Positions 10,903-25,985 of a stretch of 57,952 bases of DNA are shown one piece after another. Position 1 is the stretch's first letter. The number at the start of each line of letters is the position of its first letter. Position numbers and translations under genes: made by a program. A model generated the notes under the pieces. That model was not told where the DNA came from. It saw only the letters and a list, made by a program, of their open reading frames with translations, and did not search any database. Origin of the DNA: Parasitella parasitica (taxonomy: Eukaryota > Mucoromycota > Mucoromycetes > Mucorales > Mucoraceae); NCBI GenBank assembly GCA_025201805.1, contig MU619294.1, forward strand, positions 79,283 to 137,234, in the 5' to 3' direction.

Positions 10903-11970
10903 ATGCCAATTTTATCCGTCTCTACGCCATCTTCTAGCTCCAACACAGAAACCATACCGATTATTATAGAAAAACCCTCAACAGCAATCTGTGGCTGCAG
11001 CACTACTGAAACTTGCTGCAAACATACAACCGAGCCAGCTGTAAAATTAGACAAAGATGATAGTTTGTTGTCCAGCAAAATGCCTTCCAGCCGAAAAAAG
11101 AGAAACACATCGTTAGTCTCTCGCGATGAAGATGACTATTGGGTAGACATCTCCAATAAGCGACTGAGAAACACTCGTTTGGGTGCGTTGTATGCTGGCT
11201 CTCGCTTCAAAGGTGTGCAAAAATGTGGTGTTAGCAAATACAATGTCACGGTGGATATTCAGGTAATGCTTTTTTTTGTATCCTTTCCCTTCCTTTTTCT
11301 TACATTTTGTGGCCGGTAGCATGTTGATTTAAAAGAGAGTAAGATCAGTGGATATTTGAATATCGAAGGGCTCACCAATGAGTGCCCAGAATTAACAGTG
11401 AGTGGCCTATTCGTTGTTGATCACACTGAAAACTGATTTGTTCTGTCTAGACATTCTTTGAAGGCGAGATTATTGGACCTCAGTATCCCTTTTTGACTAG
11501 GAAATGGCAAGCACAGCAGTATATTGATGCGTTGCATTGGGTAAGGGGAACCTTTTCGTTAGGCTTTTTCAGAGTTGATGTTCATATCTTTGCAATTTCA
11601 TAGGGTAAATTCCCTTCTTTCGAGCCATATTTACAGACCTTTAACGACGACGATTTCACATACGACCCATTTGACAACGACTTCATTTACATGCGCTGGA
11701 AAGAACACTTTCTGGTCCCTGATCATTGTGTGAGCAACATTGAAGGTGCTAGTTTTGCAGGCTTTTATTACATTTGTTACCAACGTTCCACGAATGAAAT
11801 TAAAGGTTTTTACTTTTATCACAACAACCCTGAATGGTAAGCACTAATACAATCATGGCCGAAANNNNNNNNNNAAAAAAAAACAAAGCTGATGCGTTAT
11901 GTACAGGTTTCAGCAATTAGTGCTGGAGCACGTTGAGGAACACAGCTTTAGTAATTTTGAATTTCGTTAA
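10903..11970 (+). CDS. GID4: GID4/Vid24-type substrate receptor of the GID (CTLH) ubiquitin ligase
   Basis: Five exons (10903-11262, 11320-11397, 11451-11540, 11604-11836, 11907-11970) join in frame to 274 aa. The N-terminal ~90 residues are Ser/Thr-rich and variable. The beta-barrel receptor domain follows: [20 protein letters not shown], then [52 protein letters not shown] and [14 protein letters not shown], the last one spanning an intron. These are GID4 hallmarks; the pocket binds N-terminal Pro/N-degrons, e.g. of gluconeogenic enzymes. I chose the ATG at 10903 because the 75 codons upstream in the same frame are hydrophobic and unlike the family. Intron 4 contains a 10-base assembly gap. 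Confidence 0.93.
11865..11874. other. Assembly gap (10 N)
   Basis: Ten N bases lie inside GID4 intron 4, next to an A-run. The true length is unknown. The flanking exons splice in frame (TG plus G gives Trp), so the gap does not affect the predicted protein. Confidence 0.99.
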
Positions 11971-12835
11971 ATACTTATGAAGCAGCTTACTGACAAAACG
12001 ATACCTTGTACTGTATATACTCTTATAAAAATAATATTTCTTTCTTTTTGATCACTTTCCTTCTCTTTACCGGCGCCATATTCAACCTAACAAACCCTGC
12101 CTCTACACTCTCACTATATCACTATATTCAACCTATTTAAAACATGGAGGCTTTGAAATCACAAATATCTATGAAATTGCGAATATAACCCCAAAGGATT
12201 CTCAGAATATCTATAAACAGGACCAAGCAATCTCTTTGCTATTTGTCTTGATCGAATAAATGAGTCATCATAAAAAGCTTTTGCATCCAGACTAAATCGA
12301 AAAAGAACCTTCAAATGCCTACAAACACAAAACGGTATAGTTATCGTGTTGAGGGAAATTTCTATTTACCCGAGCTATATCCGCATTTCCTCGATGCGTT
12401 TACTTTTATACTCATGTCTCCAATAGTTTGGACATTGATAAACCGCCGCCAATCCTCTAGCATGTTAAAAAGGACACGTATTTACTATTGCGAGTGTAAT
12501 GTTTGTAATGATCATCTAGATATCATTATGATCAACATTTTGCATATTTTATGACAATCTAGTAAGATAAGCGCCAAGTTAGCAGGTGTGTGCCGTGATT
12601 TTTTCGACGGATAACCATGTCCATGTAGGATAATCCTGGGGCCCAAAGTTAATTCTCGCTATAAAGCAGACCGTCTTGAGCATACTCAAACTATGAAACA
12701 AACCTAGAGCATGCAGGACACTCACCCCCCTTGATAGGCGTTGTTTCCTTGCCTGTACAATATAATGCAAATAAATAAAGGCCAAGGCTTTTTTATCCCA
12801 TACTCCTTTTCTGATTTAAAAATTTTGCCTTGCAA
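11971..12835. other. Intergenic between GID4 and gamma-glutamyltransferase
   Basis: 865 bases without a supported gene. The plus-strand frame at 12315-12554 has no motif or codon pattern that stands out. The stretch presumably holds the GID4 3' UTR and the promoter of the next gene. Confidence 0.5.
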
Positions 12836-15192
<2,357 letters not shown>

Positions 15193-15298
15193 AGCCCCGT
15201 CTACGTGACATCATTCAAGACCAGTTTATGTTGCCACTCGCGAGTTTAACAATAATAAAAAGAAAAGCGTTTTATTCCACTCAACAAAGCTTTTAATA

Positions 15299-18202
15299 AT
15301 GAGTGAAAAGGAAGATTCTAACAAAGACCAGAAGGATCTGAATTTTTCTTTTCAAGATATACTGGGAGACGAGCAAGGGAACTCGAGCAATTCATCGTTT
15401 CAATCCATTGTCCAAACCTTTAGAAACGAAAACAACCAATCAGCCTCTTACAAGAACCTTCCAGCAGAACTCCAGCATTTGTTTGATTTACCAGAACCTT
15501 CATACGCGTCTCCAACTATTCAGCCTTGGAGCCAAAATGCCACGCATGATGGGTCGGCACAGAGCAACACCAGCACCCCAAATGCACCTTTGAGTGCGCC
15601 TGTCCAAGAGTCAGCATCTTCCCCCTTGAACAGTGAAAACAGCAGCAGCGCCGCTCCCACCTTCAGAGACGTTGTTGTTAAAATCTCACCTCAGTCCTCG
15701 CCTCAAATGTCTGTGCATTCTTCACCAGCAACGCAATCCACGCCCCAACCAGCAAGCCTACAAACTACTCCTCAAGCCACTCCAACACAAGTGAGTACGC
15801 CACTAGCAGCTAATGCTTCTTCTCAAGTGATGGACACACAATCACCCTCAAGCCGCATACAGCCATCTTCACAACAGACGTCTCAATCACCTGCTACCAA
15901 TCAGCCGTCCCCCACTCAATTAAAAGCATCTCCATCCCCTCAAACCAACATAGCTTCATCACAACCAGCATCAGGAACAGCTACTCCAGTTGCTATGGAA
16001 TCGCCGCAACAAGCATTAGCACAGAAACCACAAAGCTCCCCAGGAAACGTCAGATCTTCACCTGGGGCACAACAATCTCCAAAAGCTATTGCTCCTCAAC
16101 AGCCATTGCAACCTCAGCCTCCAACTACTACAAGCTCCACGACCACTGCGCAGCCCCCCTCTGGAGGTATAACACCCTATATATATATATTTATCTTTGA
16201 TATATATCATTATACTAACCTTTTACCTGCAGCAACATCAATGACATTATTAGACAATCTGACATCTCAATTATCACCAGACCGTAAAGAACGATTTATC
16301 GAACTATTTAGACAATTACAGGGAAATGCCGTTACAGCAAATGAATTTCTAGCGCAAGCAAGGATGCTACTAGACGAACAGCAATACCAACAGTTAGAAA
16401 ACCTCAAAAGCAAACCTTCTGCTGCTCGTAATTCAGCCATTAGACAGCCAACTCAACCACAAACAATGAGTAGTTCTCAAATACGGGCAGAAGACACACA
16501 AAGAGCCATGTCAGGGTTGATGTAAGGGTTGATTTATTTTGAGCATGTAGACGTTAATGCTATTCTGTACTAGTGGGCCACAGGCAAAAAGGGCAAGAAC
16601 ATCAGATATACCCGTCAATACATCACAGCCGTTACCAATGTATAGAGCAAACACTGCTCCTGCATCTCAATTGCAGCAGCAGCAATTAATGCAGCACCAG
16701 CAACTGCATTTACAGCAGCAACAGCAACAGCAACAGCAACAAATGATGCAACATCAGCAAAACCAAATGAAGCAGCATTTGATTCAACAGCACCAGCAAC
16801 AACAGCTAATGCAACAACAGACTCAACAACAGCCGCAATCATCATCTCAACCACAAACTCCCGCACAACCACAGACCTTTCAAAACAGCCAGTCAGGCCC
16901 ATCTGATCAATCCAATGCAACTGCTACTCCCATAAAGGTAGGTTTTGGCAACTATAACAAACGGCGAGATATTCATCTAGAGCGCATTCTTTTCTGTTTT
17001 CCCAATTTTTAGGTGGAACACGCCGAGCAAACGTCGGGCGCGCCCCAAGATTTTATGAATTTACACATGCTCCAAGAGACCATCAGTAAATTTAGTGAGT
17101 AACATTTTATCAGCGAAAGAAATACGTGTGTGTGTGTAAATATATATATATTAAATGCCTCATAGCTACCGCCACCAACCTTCAGCTGGAGAACGATGTA
17201 GTCGCATTGATCGCCCTCGCTACCGAAAAGCGGATCCGACTTCTTGTACAACATATGATCTTTGCTTCCAAACATCGAGTCGATTCGCAAACATTCACTC
17301 AACCTCCTGTAGACGAAACAGGTCATCTTCCGTTTAAAATTGTAGACATTCAGGATATAAAAAAGCAACTACTTGCTGTGGAGCGTGTTGAAAGAGAAGA
17401 AGAGAGGAAGCGCAAAGAGATTCTGTTGGAACGGGAGAGAAAAGCCCAAATGGGAGAGGAGGGAGGAGAGGCTGGTGACGATGATAGACCCTCCAAAAAG
17501 AAAAAGAAGAAGGAAATGGGACCTGGCGTTACTGCAAGATACATGAGCGACGATGTGCGCAACAAAACCACAAATGAAACAGCCTTGATGATTGCTGGTG
17601 GTGTGATGAAAAGTTGGATGTTGACAGGACTGAACAATTCCGGCTCTTCAAAAGATAAATCTTCGGCATCAACAGCATTGCCCATCTCGAGACAAAACAG
17701 CAATGCAGCGTTAGGGGGAGCAACCACTGCAGCAATGCAAAACGAGGCCACAGACTCACCTGTGGCCATATCACCTCATATTACTGCCAATTTGACTTCG
17801 CCTACTTCAAATGCCCTTCTATCCACATCGCCAACAAGTGCCCTTTTTAATGAATCAACAGCACAAATGCAGCCTACAACACCAAACGCTGCTACACCAA
17901 ACGCTGCTGCTGATGATGACCAACCTAGGGGACGAGGTAGACCAAGAAGACGAAAATCTGGAAGTGGGCCTGACATCATGACTGGAAAGAAATCAAAAGG
18001 GTTTACTAGATCAAACACATCAACAGAGGGAGGTTTATTTTTACCGCCTTCTACAATTGGTCGTCCCCATCGATTAGGAGAACAAGGTGCGCGTAAAATT
18101 ACAATGAGAGATGCCTTGTTCGTACTGGAGGACGAATATGAAAATAACGTGAATAGTGCTCGTCGCACGCTGTTAAAAGCATATTCTAATTGTTTAAAAT
18201 AA
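15299..18202 (+). CDS. TAF4: TFIID subunit TAF4
   Basis: Five exons (15299-16166, 16233-16521, 16574-16937, 17013-17094, 17166-18202) join to 879 aa. The N-terminal ~290 residues are a Ser/Pro/Gln/Thr-rich low-complexity region. Next is a helical segment, LSPDRKERFIELFRQLQ then LDEQQYQQLENLK, and a long Gln tract. The C-terminal TAF4 domain begins FMNLHMLQETISKF, then ENDVVALIALATEKRIRLLV and HMIFASKHR (the histone-fold partner of TAF12). It continues through a charged coiled coil (VEREEERKRKEILLERERK), an Arg/Lys-rich AT-hook-like RGRGRPRRRK, and ends in ITMRDALFVLEDE. TAF4 scaffolds TFIID in the nucleus. Intron 1 is 66 nt, has TACTAAC and contains no stop in frame. Confidence 0.93.
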
Positions 18203-18733
18203 ACATTTTGAAAAGTCATGTAAGGTGTACTTTCGTTACAGTGTTACGACTTTACGACTACATGCCCTCGTTGAATCATACTCGATACCTACCCTGCAAA
18301 GCACAACAATACACAGCTTACAAATGATATGATATGATCTCTTTTTAATCAACCCTAATCTCAGTTGATAAAATTTATAGCGGCCTGATCTAGAAATGTG
18401 ACATAGCATGTATTGAGAACGAGAGGCACATTGTAAATGATTTGCAGTGATACTTTGAATGAAAAGTATCAAGTAAAAAAAAGAGAAAAGTCATTTTAAC
18501 TCTAAAAAAAATGAATTGAATAGCGATTCATTGAAAATCAGGGGATTGTATCCGTTGAGTCAGCAACAACTGACGGCATACGATAGATTAAGGACACTTT
18601 CAACATGCAAAGTCTCACGAAACGTACAAGTAAAGTATCAATTTTTTTTTTATAATTTCAAGATAATCTTCTTCTATAAAATGAGTGTTGTCGTATTACC
18701 ACATATACATAACGACAGATATACTAAATGCAT
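18203..18733. other. Convergent intergenic region
   Basis: About 530 bases between the TAF4 stop and the stop of the minus-strand membrane protein. A plus-strand frame from 18516 (starting MNSDSLKIRG) is open for about 38 codons before an AT-rich tail. It has no recognised motif, and I do not call it. Confidence 0.4.
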
Positions 18734-19834
18734 CTAACGTAATCTACCAAATACAGCTCTTGCCAACTGAGCAAGGCTCTTTTGATCATCATTCACCATA
18801 GTTTGATCTGCTTCTTTGTTTGGTGCCAAATTCATCATCATATTATTGTTGTTCATCATGTTTGTATTGTTGCTCATCATGTTTGTATTGTTACTCATCA
18901 TGTTTGTGTTGTTACTCATCATATTTGTGTTGTTACTCATCATATTAATATTGTTGTTTATGTTTTTGGCTATTTCATATGCAATTGCTTCCAACTCACG
19001 CATACGAACTTGAGTGTATCTCCAAAAACACATGGCAAAATGTATCTATAGGTTTGAACAAGTTCATTAGAATACTCATCTTACGTACGCTCCCTAAATA
19101 CACTTACGTAAACTATGAGGAAAATGAAAAATAGCACAACAGCTAATTTGGCCTCATCTTCCCACAAACGGGTACAGTTATACAGGCTTGCTCCATTTCT
19201 TCTTGATGAGAAATAAATTTGTGAATCAGGCAAGAGTGTGCTGTTGTTTGGAGATGTTGAAAAGATGTAGTTGCTGGTGTCTCGCCTTGATTTATTTATA
19301 CACCATTGGTCAAATTGTGGCTTCTGAATAAAGAATAGGATCATGTTGGCAAAGTAGCAGGTCAAAAAGAGAATAACTGAGGTCCATATCAAGCGATGGG
19401 ATCTTTTCAGCTGCCGAGGGAAGTTCTGTTTGCGATAATTAGGTTGACAGTAATCAATGCCGCCTGTTACTAACTTACTTTGTAAAAGCCATGTAAAGAA
19501 AATACAGCCGATACAACAAACAAGAAACATACCACGCCCTGAGCGATTAAAGCGTTACTGTCAAGATATGAATAGATGACTACAAAAAAATATTAGACCC
19601 CCAATTGTGCTTCAACTAACGCAAACTTACAGCTCATTTTCAGGAACGATATAACGCAGATATATCCATTCAGCAGCTAAAGCATACGAGTCTTAATAAG
19701 TTGTGCAATGATGTCAACATTCTATCACTTACAATCCAAAGAACACTGGCAAAAGGCCCAGCATACCGCATTTCGAACATTAAGCATATTTTATATCTTT
19801 TAGGGGTGGTATTTGTTGGGTATACTTCTTGCAT
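18734..19834 (-). CDS. Four-pass membrane protein with Asn/Met-rich repeat tail
   Basis: Five exons (19834-19733, 19676-19631, 19579-19479, 19425-19108, 19045-18734) join without frame loss to 292 aa. Four hydrophobic segments are visible: about residues 23-45 (AGPFASVLWILLNGYICVIS), 55-78 (ALIAQGVVCFLFVVSAVFS), 93-115 (LIWTSVILFLTCYFANMILF) and 165-190 (AKLAVVLFFIFLIVYIHFA). The loop before the last one has several Cys and N-glycosylation sites, with YNCTRLWEDE. The cytosolic tail has tandem MMSNNTN heptads. I do not recognise the family; a fungal four-TM membrane protein is the safe call. An upstream frame (20006-19923, MKWSESHISF...) ends at a good donor but does not join in phase, so I start at 19834. 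Confidence 0.6.
18845..18955 (-). repeat. 21-bp tandem repeat encoding MMSNNTN
   Basis: About five near-identical 21-bp units in the coding sequence of the four-pass membrane protein give the heptad MMSNNTN (first and last units degenerate, MMNNNN). The unit length is a multiple of three, so copy-number change keeps the frame. Confidence 0.85.
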
Positions 19835-20215
19835 TCTTCGTAATGTAAATTGAAAAGAAACGTATAGTGGTTAGAAAAAAAGAAAGATGTAGTTATACAC
19901 TGGTGTGTGATCAAGTAATTACCTGATTTGGCTTTTTCAAATAACAATCGACTATCGGGTGCTGCAGGACTGCATTAAAACTTATATGAGATTCGCTCCA
20001 TTTCATTGTTTTTACATGAACAGACTTTTTTTTTTTTTTTTTCTGATGATATATAGCAAAAGTATTATTCTATGATGATAGAAATACACAAGATATAGTT
20101 TATTGTTAAGTTACGGAAATGGCGTTGGATGTTTACATGTGTAAGCAAAATGTAGTGAAATGTCAAAATAAGTAAAAAAAAAAAGAAAAAAAAAAAAACT
20201 AAAAGAACACAAAAT

Positions 20216-22074
20216 TTAGTGATGATCTCTGCGTAGTGCTTCTTTCTCGTTCTCTTCAATGGCTGCATATTCGACAGAGTGATTTAAGCGAATTTCACTG
20301 CTATTCGACGAGGATACGTCAAAGGGATTCACTTGGGGCTTGTCATTGTAGCCATGTGTTTCCATGGCCTGGTCAAACATATTTATATGGTGAGAAGGGA
20401 CATGCGTAACAGACGTATCCTTCTCTCCTTGTTCAAATGGATTCTCTGAATGATTTATATTGCAGTTTCGACTTGAAATAGGAGGAGACGGTGGTGGAGA
20501 AGAGGCTGGCAAGATGGGTGGAGGTATAATACTGCCAGGAGCACGAACTGCATTTTCTACATGATGAATTTCGGTAGGCGTAAATGTAGTAGAAGGACCA
20601 GAGGAGGCACTCATATCGACTGTAACTGTGGGATTCGAATTCTCCTGATTTGATTGTTGTTGTTGTTGTTGTTGTTGTTGTTCCTGTTCCTGTCGCTGTT
20701 GGTTTCTTTCACGACGAAGATCAGTTGGTAAACAATCCCATTTACAGATAGGGCACATTGTTGATTTCTGCGTAAGCCAAGGATCTGATGTAGTACAAAT
20801 ATAGTGTCAATTCCAGCCTTTCGAGCAGAACACTTGATCTGTATTCATAAACATTACCTATGCATAACACACAAAAGCCATGCCCACAAGGAAGGATTCT
20901 AATGTCATTCTTTCCAGCGACAAAATCCTCGAGACAAATAGCGCAATTAACGTTCTTGATTAAATCAGGAGAGTACTTTTCGATCGGTAGCGCATTGACA
21001 ATGTCGACTGGAAGCGGATCTAAATGGGTTGTTCTCGGCTGCATAGGATGGCCATTACCGGCTTGAAATCCTGTGAATCCATTAGGATAATCTGCTCTCA
21101 TTCGGCGAATCCTCCACCATCTCAAGAATATGACACCTATTATGCGTTTTAGTAAAGATAAGCCTTGCATACAGATCGGAAAATAGTTTTACCAATTAAA
21201 AATATAGCAGCTAAAGCAATGATGTATGATAAATAGCCTTTGCCAGTCGAGAAAAAACTATCCTCGCCGGCATAGCCCCAACTCACTTCTTCCAGATAAG
21301 GCGTGATTAGCCAAAATGTTCTCATGTTAGGAAGACTAGCATTGTACGATTGGCTAATTCTATCGACAAAAGTGGCTCCATACGCATTCGGTACAAAATA
21401 AACCACCGTAGTAGACGGACTAGCCATGCCTAAATCATTGTCAGTCATATTCAATACAGACCTATAAGCGGGCAGTGGTGTCGAGTAATCGGGAGGGCCT
21501 ATGCTTCCAGAGCCAACAACCGGCTTTCTGGCAACGGTAATGTTATTGTCATGGTGGGTATCGTTATCATAAATAAACATTGCAGTAATGTTTATATTGT
21601 GCACTAATGCCAAATTGTTGACGACTGACATCTTCTCGCTCCAATTGCAGTTTCCTCGTTTCACCAAGGCAATCTTTTGTGCGTATTGGATAGTTGCTGC
21701 ACTAATGCTGTTGTTGTTGAGTTGTTGGATTGCGTCAATGGTTGCATTGGAAGACTTGCAGCACTCTCCAAAATTGAAAATTATTCTCTATGTATTCATA
21801 AATATAAAAATAAAAAAACAGCCATCAATTCGCTTGCACAGGCTGACACATTATGAATATTTACATCTGGTGCATTCCTTGGGTTTGCATCTACATGAAT
21901 TCCTTGGAAATCCTGTGAAGTTGCCATGTTTGAGGTAGATTGGATAAGAGCTCCTTCACTTTTTGCTTGCGAAATGTCGATTGTGAAACTGCGTTCCCAG
22001 AATATTGGATTCAATGCATCTGCATTTATCGAATTGACGCACAATGTGAGTAGCAATAATATGGTGTACCTCAT
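20216..22074 (-). CDS. PA-TM-RING E3 ubiquitin ligase (RNF13-like)
   Basis: Four exons (22074-21820, 21787-21193, 21136-20858, 20784-20216) give 565 aa. A signal peptide (MRYTILLLLTLCVNS) leads to a lumenal protease-associated domain (KIALVKRGNCNWSEK, AMFIYDND). One TM segment follows (YLSYIIALAAIFLIGVIFLR, with the join inside it). A RING-H2 domain comes next, CAICLEDFVAGKNDIRILPC GHGFCVLCIDPWL...CPIC in outline, with all zinc ligands visible. The long tail has a Gln tract and two NPF motifs (ENPFEQ, VNPFDV), which in other proteins bind EH domains in endocytosis. By analogy the protein acts in endosome or vacuole membranes. Intron 1 would be only 32 nt (21819-21788). Confidence 0.9.
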
Positions 22075-23071
22075 TCAAAATATATGAAAAAGAACAAGAG
22101 AAAGGAAGAAGGGAAATGGGCCTCATTGAACTGAAATAAGACAATAAGTTTGAGGTAATTGGAGTTCCGGTACAAGGCAATCCCGCAGAAAAATGTGTCT
22201 CAGGTTCGCCAAATGACGAAACATTATACTGATTTAGATGTTACAATGAAAAAGACGAGTGCGCAGCCAACCCATCACTGTTCAGCGCATATACCAAATA
22301 CAACTGATTAATTGCTGGATCTATGTCTATCATTAGCCTTATACGCTGACATGTTTCTATATACATGGCTTTTCAGATGAAGCTAACATAATGACCGAGG
22401 TCGATTTAACAATGACACCTATTGTTTTATTTTGGAGTGCATAAGGTAGCACGTCCCAAATCAGAAAAGCAGGCTTGTGCTTGTACGCTCAGCTATTACG
22501 GGAAGTGTAATAACTCTTTACTAAGCTTATACTTGCCATGATCTTGTGCATTTGTAGGGATGCAAAGTGAAGTAATAGGGACGAGATGCTGCTGTTTGAC
22601 AAATAAGCAACAGAGCGTATGTAATTTTATCCGTTGTAAGCGTTCTGTAGTATGAACATGATATTTCTTTCATGAGTCAAATTACAGGGCTTGCCAATTT
22701 ATATAGCACAGGTATTTATCACCTTTGCCAAACATGAAGCTGGACAGTTCCACAGACAACATGGAACAAATTGATATATCTATTATTACTTTCCCTTCCT
22801 CCCGATCACCCTCAAATTAAATTCAAAAACGTAAAATGTCTGTCCTGAAATAAAGGAAAAAAAGCCATATCTCTTATTCATCGCTTCGGGAATGCAACTG
22901 CCATTACCATTGCTATCGCCATTCAACTATTACGTTCATCTTTAGGGCTATCGATATACCTTTAAAACCAAACACCCTTTCTAGCCAACATGTAAAACCT
23001 CTTTTCAAAAATCTCGATTTATGAAGGGGGGTGGGGGTTAATGGAAAATATTCAGATGTCAACAAAACTCA
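22075..23071. other. Intergenic 1 kb
   Basis: Contains the promoter of the PA-TM-RING gene and the 3' flank of CK2 alpha. I see no coding motif on either strand. Confidence 0.5.
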
Positions 23072-24383
23072 TCAGCTGTTTTTTCGAATCATATCTGTGG
23101 GTAAGAACCTCGTTACTACGTAATCCACTTGCTATAAACAATTATACTATACCAAAGTATGGATGATTCATTGCTTCTTTTGCCGTACATCGTTCTTGGT
23201 GGTCGTATAAAAGTAAATGGTCCAAAAAATCCAGTGCCTCGTTGGAAATATATTTTCGGTTTTCGCTAGTGATGAATTTTTGCCATGGCGTTTTGGTGTA
23301 TCTGCCCAAAATATCGTGATATTGCTTATCCAACTTGATGCCGTACTTGTCCAGATAAGCGAATAAATCATCTGTTCCCAATACTTTTGCAATTTTAACG
23401 AGCTGGTCGTAGTTATCGTGGCCATGAAAGAAAGGTTCTTTTCTAAATATCATGCTTGCTAGCATACATCCATAACTCCACAAATCTAGACTATAGTCAT
23501 ATTCTTGAAAATCAACCAGTAATTCAGGTCCTTTAAAATATCTTGAAGCAACTCGCACATTATACTCTGTTCCTGGATGGTAAAATTCTGCCAATCCCCA
23601 GTCAATTAATCGTAACTACAGTGCACTATGAATGAGTTGTTTGAATTGGCAATATACAATTATACAGTAAATCACCTGTTTCTTTTCATGATCTATCATC
23701 ACATTGTGTGGCTTAACATCCCTGTGCATTATGCCTTTTGAATGGCAAAAATCCAAAGCCTACTTTTCTCAGGACATGTGAATGGATTGATTTTTTATTC
23801 AAGTACTGATAAATCTTACCTTTAACAGTTCAAACATGTAGTATCGAACGTCATAGTCTGTAAACCTTGGATAAAGTATCTTGAAGTCGGTATTGTTAAC
23901 GTACTCAAATACCAGTGCTGGTGTTTTAGACTATGAGAGATTTGGCCATCAAATATCCATTCACATCAACGTAAGAAAAAAAAAAGAAAAATCTACCTGT
24001 GGATCTCTAACAATGTCCAACAACTCAATGACATTGACTCCTCCCGCCAAATTTTGCAAGATCTTTATTTCACGTTTGATCTTCTTCTTTTTTACAGGCT
24101 TCAAAACTTTGATGACCACCTTCTCGTCTGTTTTTACATTTATCCCTTCAAACACTTCGGAATATTTCCCGCGCCCCACTTTACGAACAATTTCGTAGTT
24201 ATCTTGCTCTCTATTACATTCATTTAGCTATTCATAATAATACTTTTATTTTTTTTTATCAAATTTTCATTACCCCCATTGCACTTGAAGAGCATCGTAA
24301 TCCCAGTAGCTGCTTGGTTGATTTGTATTTGCATCTGCGTAGCATTTAGCTATGCTTTGGTACGCTATATCGGTTGCACCCAT
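23072..24383 (-). CDS. CKA1: Casein kinase 2 catalytic subunit alpha
   Basis: Six exons (24383-24274, 24210-23997, 23930-23820, 23759-23676, 23615-23153, 23094-23072) join in frame to 334 aa, the standard CK2-alpha length. Visible landmarks: glycine loop [11 protein letters not shown], catalytic Lys in VVIKVLKP, the CK2-specific basic cluster [12 protein letters not shown], catalytic loop [24 protein letters not shown] (DWG instead of DFG, typical of CK2), [13 protein letters not shown] and [19 protein letters not shown]. The last exon adds only DMIRKNS after HPYF. CK2 is a constitutively active acidophilic Ser/Thr kinase of nucleus and cytosol. The symbol follows yeast use; a second alpha gene could exist elsewhere. 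Confidence 0.95.
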
Positions 24384-25985
24384 CTTGCCGCTAGACCCTA
24401 GCAAACAAATAAATGAAAAAGAAAAAGAACGAAAAGAAAAGAAAAGCTTTCTTTGTTGAGGATGGTAAACTGCCCACCACAGAAATTTCCCATAAAAGGT
24501 TACTTGTCTTCAATGAGCGCACCAGCCTACATGCTATCAATTCTTTTACACATTTTTCAGTCGATGATTAGCTGATATGGACAATTAAGAAGACGATGCG
24601 ATTTGTCATCTAAATGTGGACATTTAGAATCATGGAAAAGTTGGAACCACAAAAAAATATTAATCGAAATCATCCTATTTCTACCATTGAAAGTCTTATC
24701 TAGTTGAACATCTATTTTAAATGTATGTTATCATACATGTACGTAAATATTCTACAAGTGTATTTGTGTTTACAGTTTATTTTGATCTGGTATCTTTAGA
24801 GGTACTGATGGCAAACACAGCAAGAACGGTTTCGTTTTTAGGATATTACATTATCACCATCACATCAAATTTTAGCTCATAATGCTTGTTAGATCCTTCA
24901 GTTTCGAGCTTACCGACAGGGGTATTCCTAAGAGCAAGTTTGGACAAAGCTAGTTAACAACATCATGGGGTGTTCCGTTATCTTGATTATAATCGAGTGA
25001 AATGATAAAGGCCTCAAAAAACTTGTTTGCATTGAAAGGTGAGGGCAGCAGCAGATCAAACACAAATATAGTGTTATGATCGATCATTTGATATTTGCAA
25101 AAGTCATGTATAATCACGACTCTTTACAATGTACAGTACAATCGCAGCGCGACGATATTTTGACATTGCCCCTCAATTGGGCACATTAGAGACTTGAATA
25201 AATTGATTATTGAGTATCTCAGTTGGGATTGTTTTCCTAAAGGAAAGACATGAGCTTGTCCTGCTTTCAATAAATAAATGTCTCAAATCTGTGGAGCAGG
25301 TGATCATGTATATAAATATCTTTTCCGTATACTTTTTATTTAGTCATTGTGCCCATGCTAAGCATTTTAAATGCTGCGGTATTTTATGAGGACATATTTG
25401 TTCATCCTTTATTTAACGTTATAAAAGACGCACAAATGCATAATTTCCATCAGCTCGGAGCTTTAGCCCAAAAAAGAAGGCGAAGTAAGGCCACTAACTG
25501 GAGATCTTGAATGCCAGAGGGGGGGGTAGTACAATTGCAGAATAAAATGAAAAAATTTTCGTTCTTCGTTTCGTTGTTCTTTCTTTTGTGTTTATACCAT
25601 TTTTATTATCAGTTTCAACTATACTTTGGAATTAGGTACAATTCATCTTCAGTAAACTAAAGGCATTTCGTTAAAAGAGAAAACCATCAAGCGTTTTTCT
25701 TTTGTCAAAGCAACTATAAAAAAATAAAAGGATTCTTTTATTTTTTCAACTTATCCAACTTATGCAACACAGCTCTTTACACTTCACTCCACAGACTCCT
25801 AACGTACTTTGCGGCGGTTGTGCATTCTCTTTCGCCATTGCTCAATATCCACAAGACTCTGATCCTGGATAAACCCAACAATCTCATCTAATTTTCTCAT
25901 TTCAACAAACAAATCAAAAGCCTAAAAAACCAACTTACTTTGCTCGACTCCTTCCTTTTTTTCTGCTATTTTTATCACTATTACC
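24384..25985. other. Intergenic 1.6 kb between divergent genes
   Basis: Lies between the starts of the CK2 alpha gene (minus) and the PRL phosphatase gene (plus). It holds short homopolymers (for example G7 at about 25519) and AT-rich sequence. The 200 bases before the PRL start are pyrimidine-rich, as in many fungal promoters. No gene is supported. Confidence 0.5.

Noticed and set aside
12315-12554. 79-codon plus-strand frame between GID4 and gamma-glutamyltransferase
   Set aside because: No motif, no splice or family support.
16615-16920. Minus-strand Val/Ala-rich frame
   Set aside because: Antisense of the TAF4 Gln tract.
18782-19051. Hydrophobic plus-strand frames rich in Val, His, Leu or Ile
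   Set aside because: Antisense of the MMSNNTN repeat and last exon of the four-TM protein.
19923-20006. Upstream coding exon (MKWSESHISF...) for the four-TM protein
   Set aside because: The donor is good, but no acceptor joins it in phase to the next exon; more likely 5' UTR or an alternative start that I cannot support.
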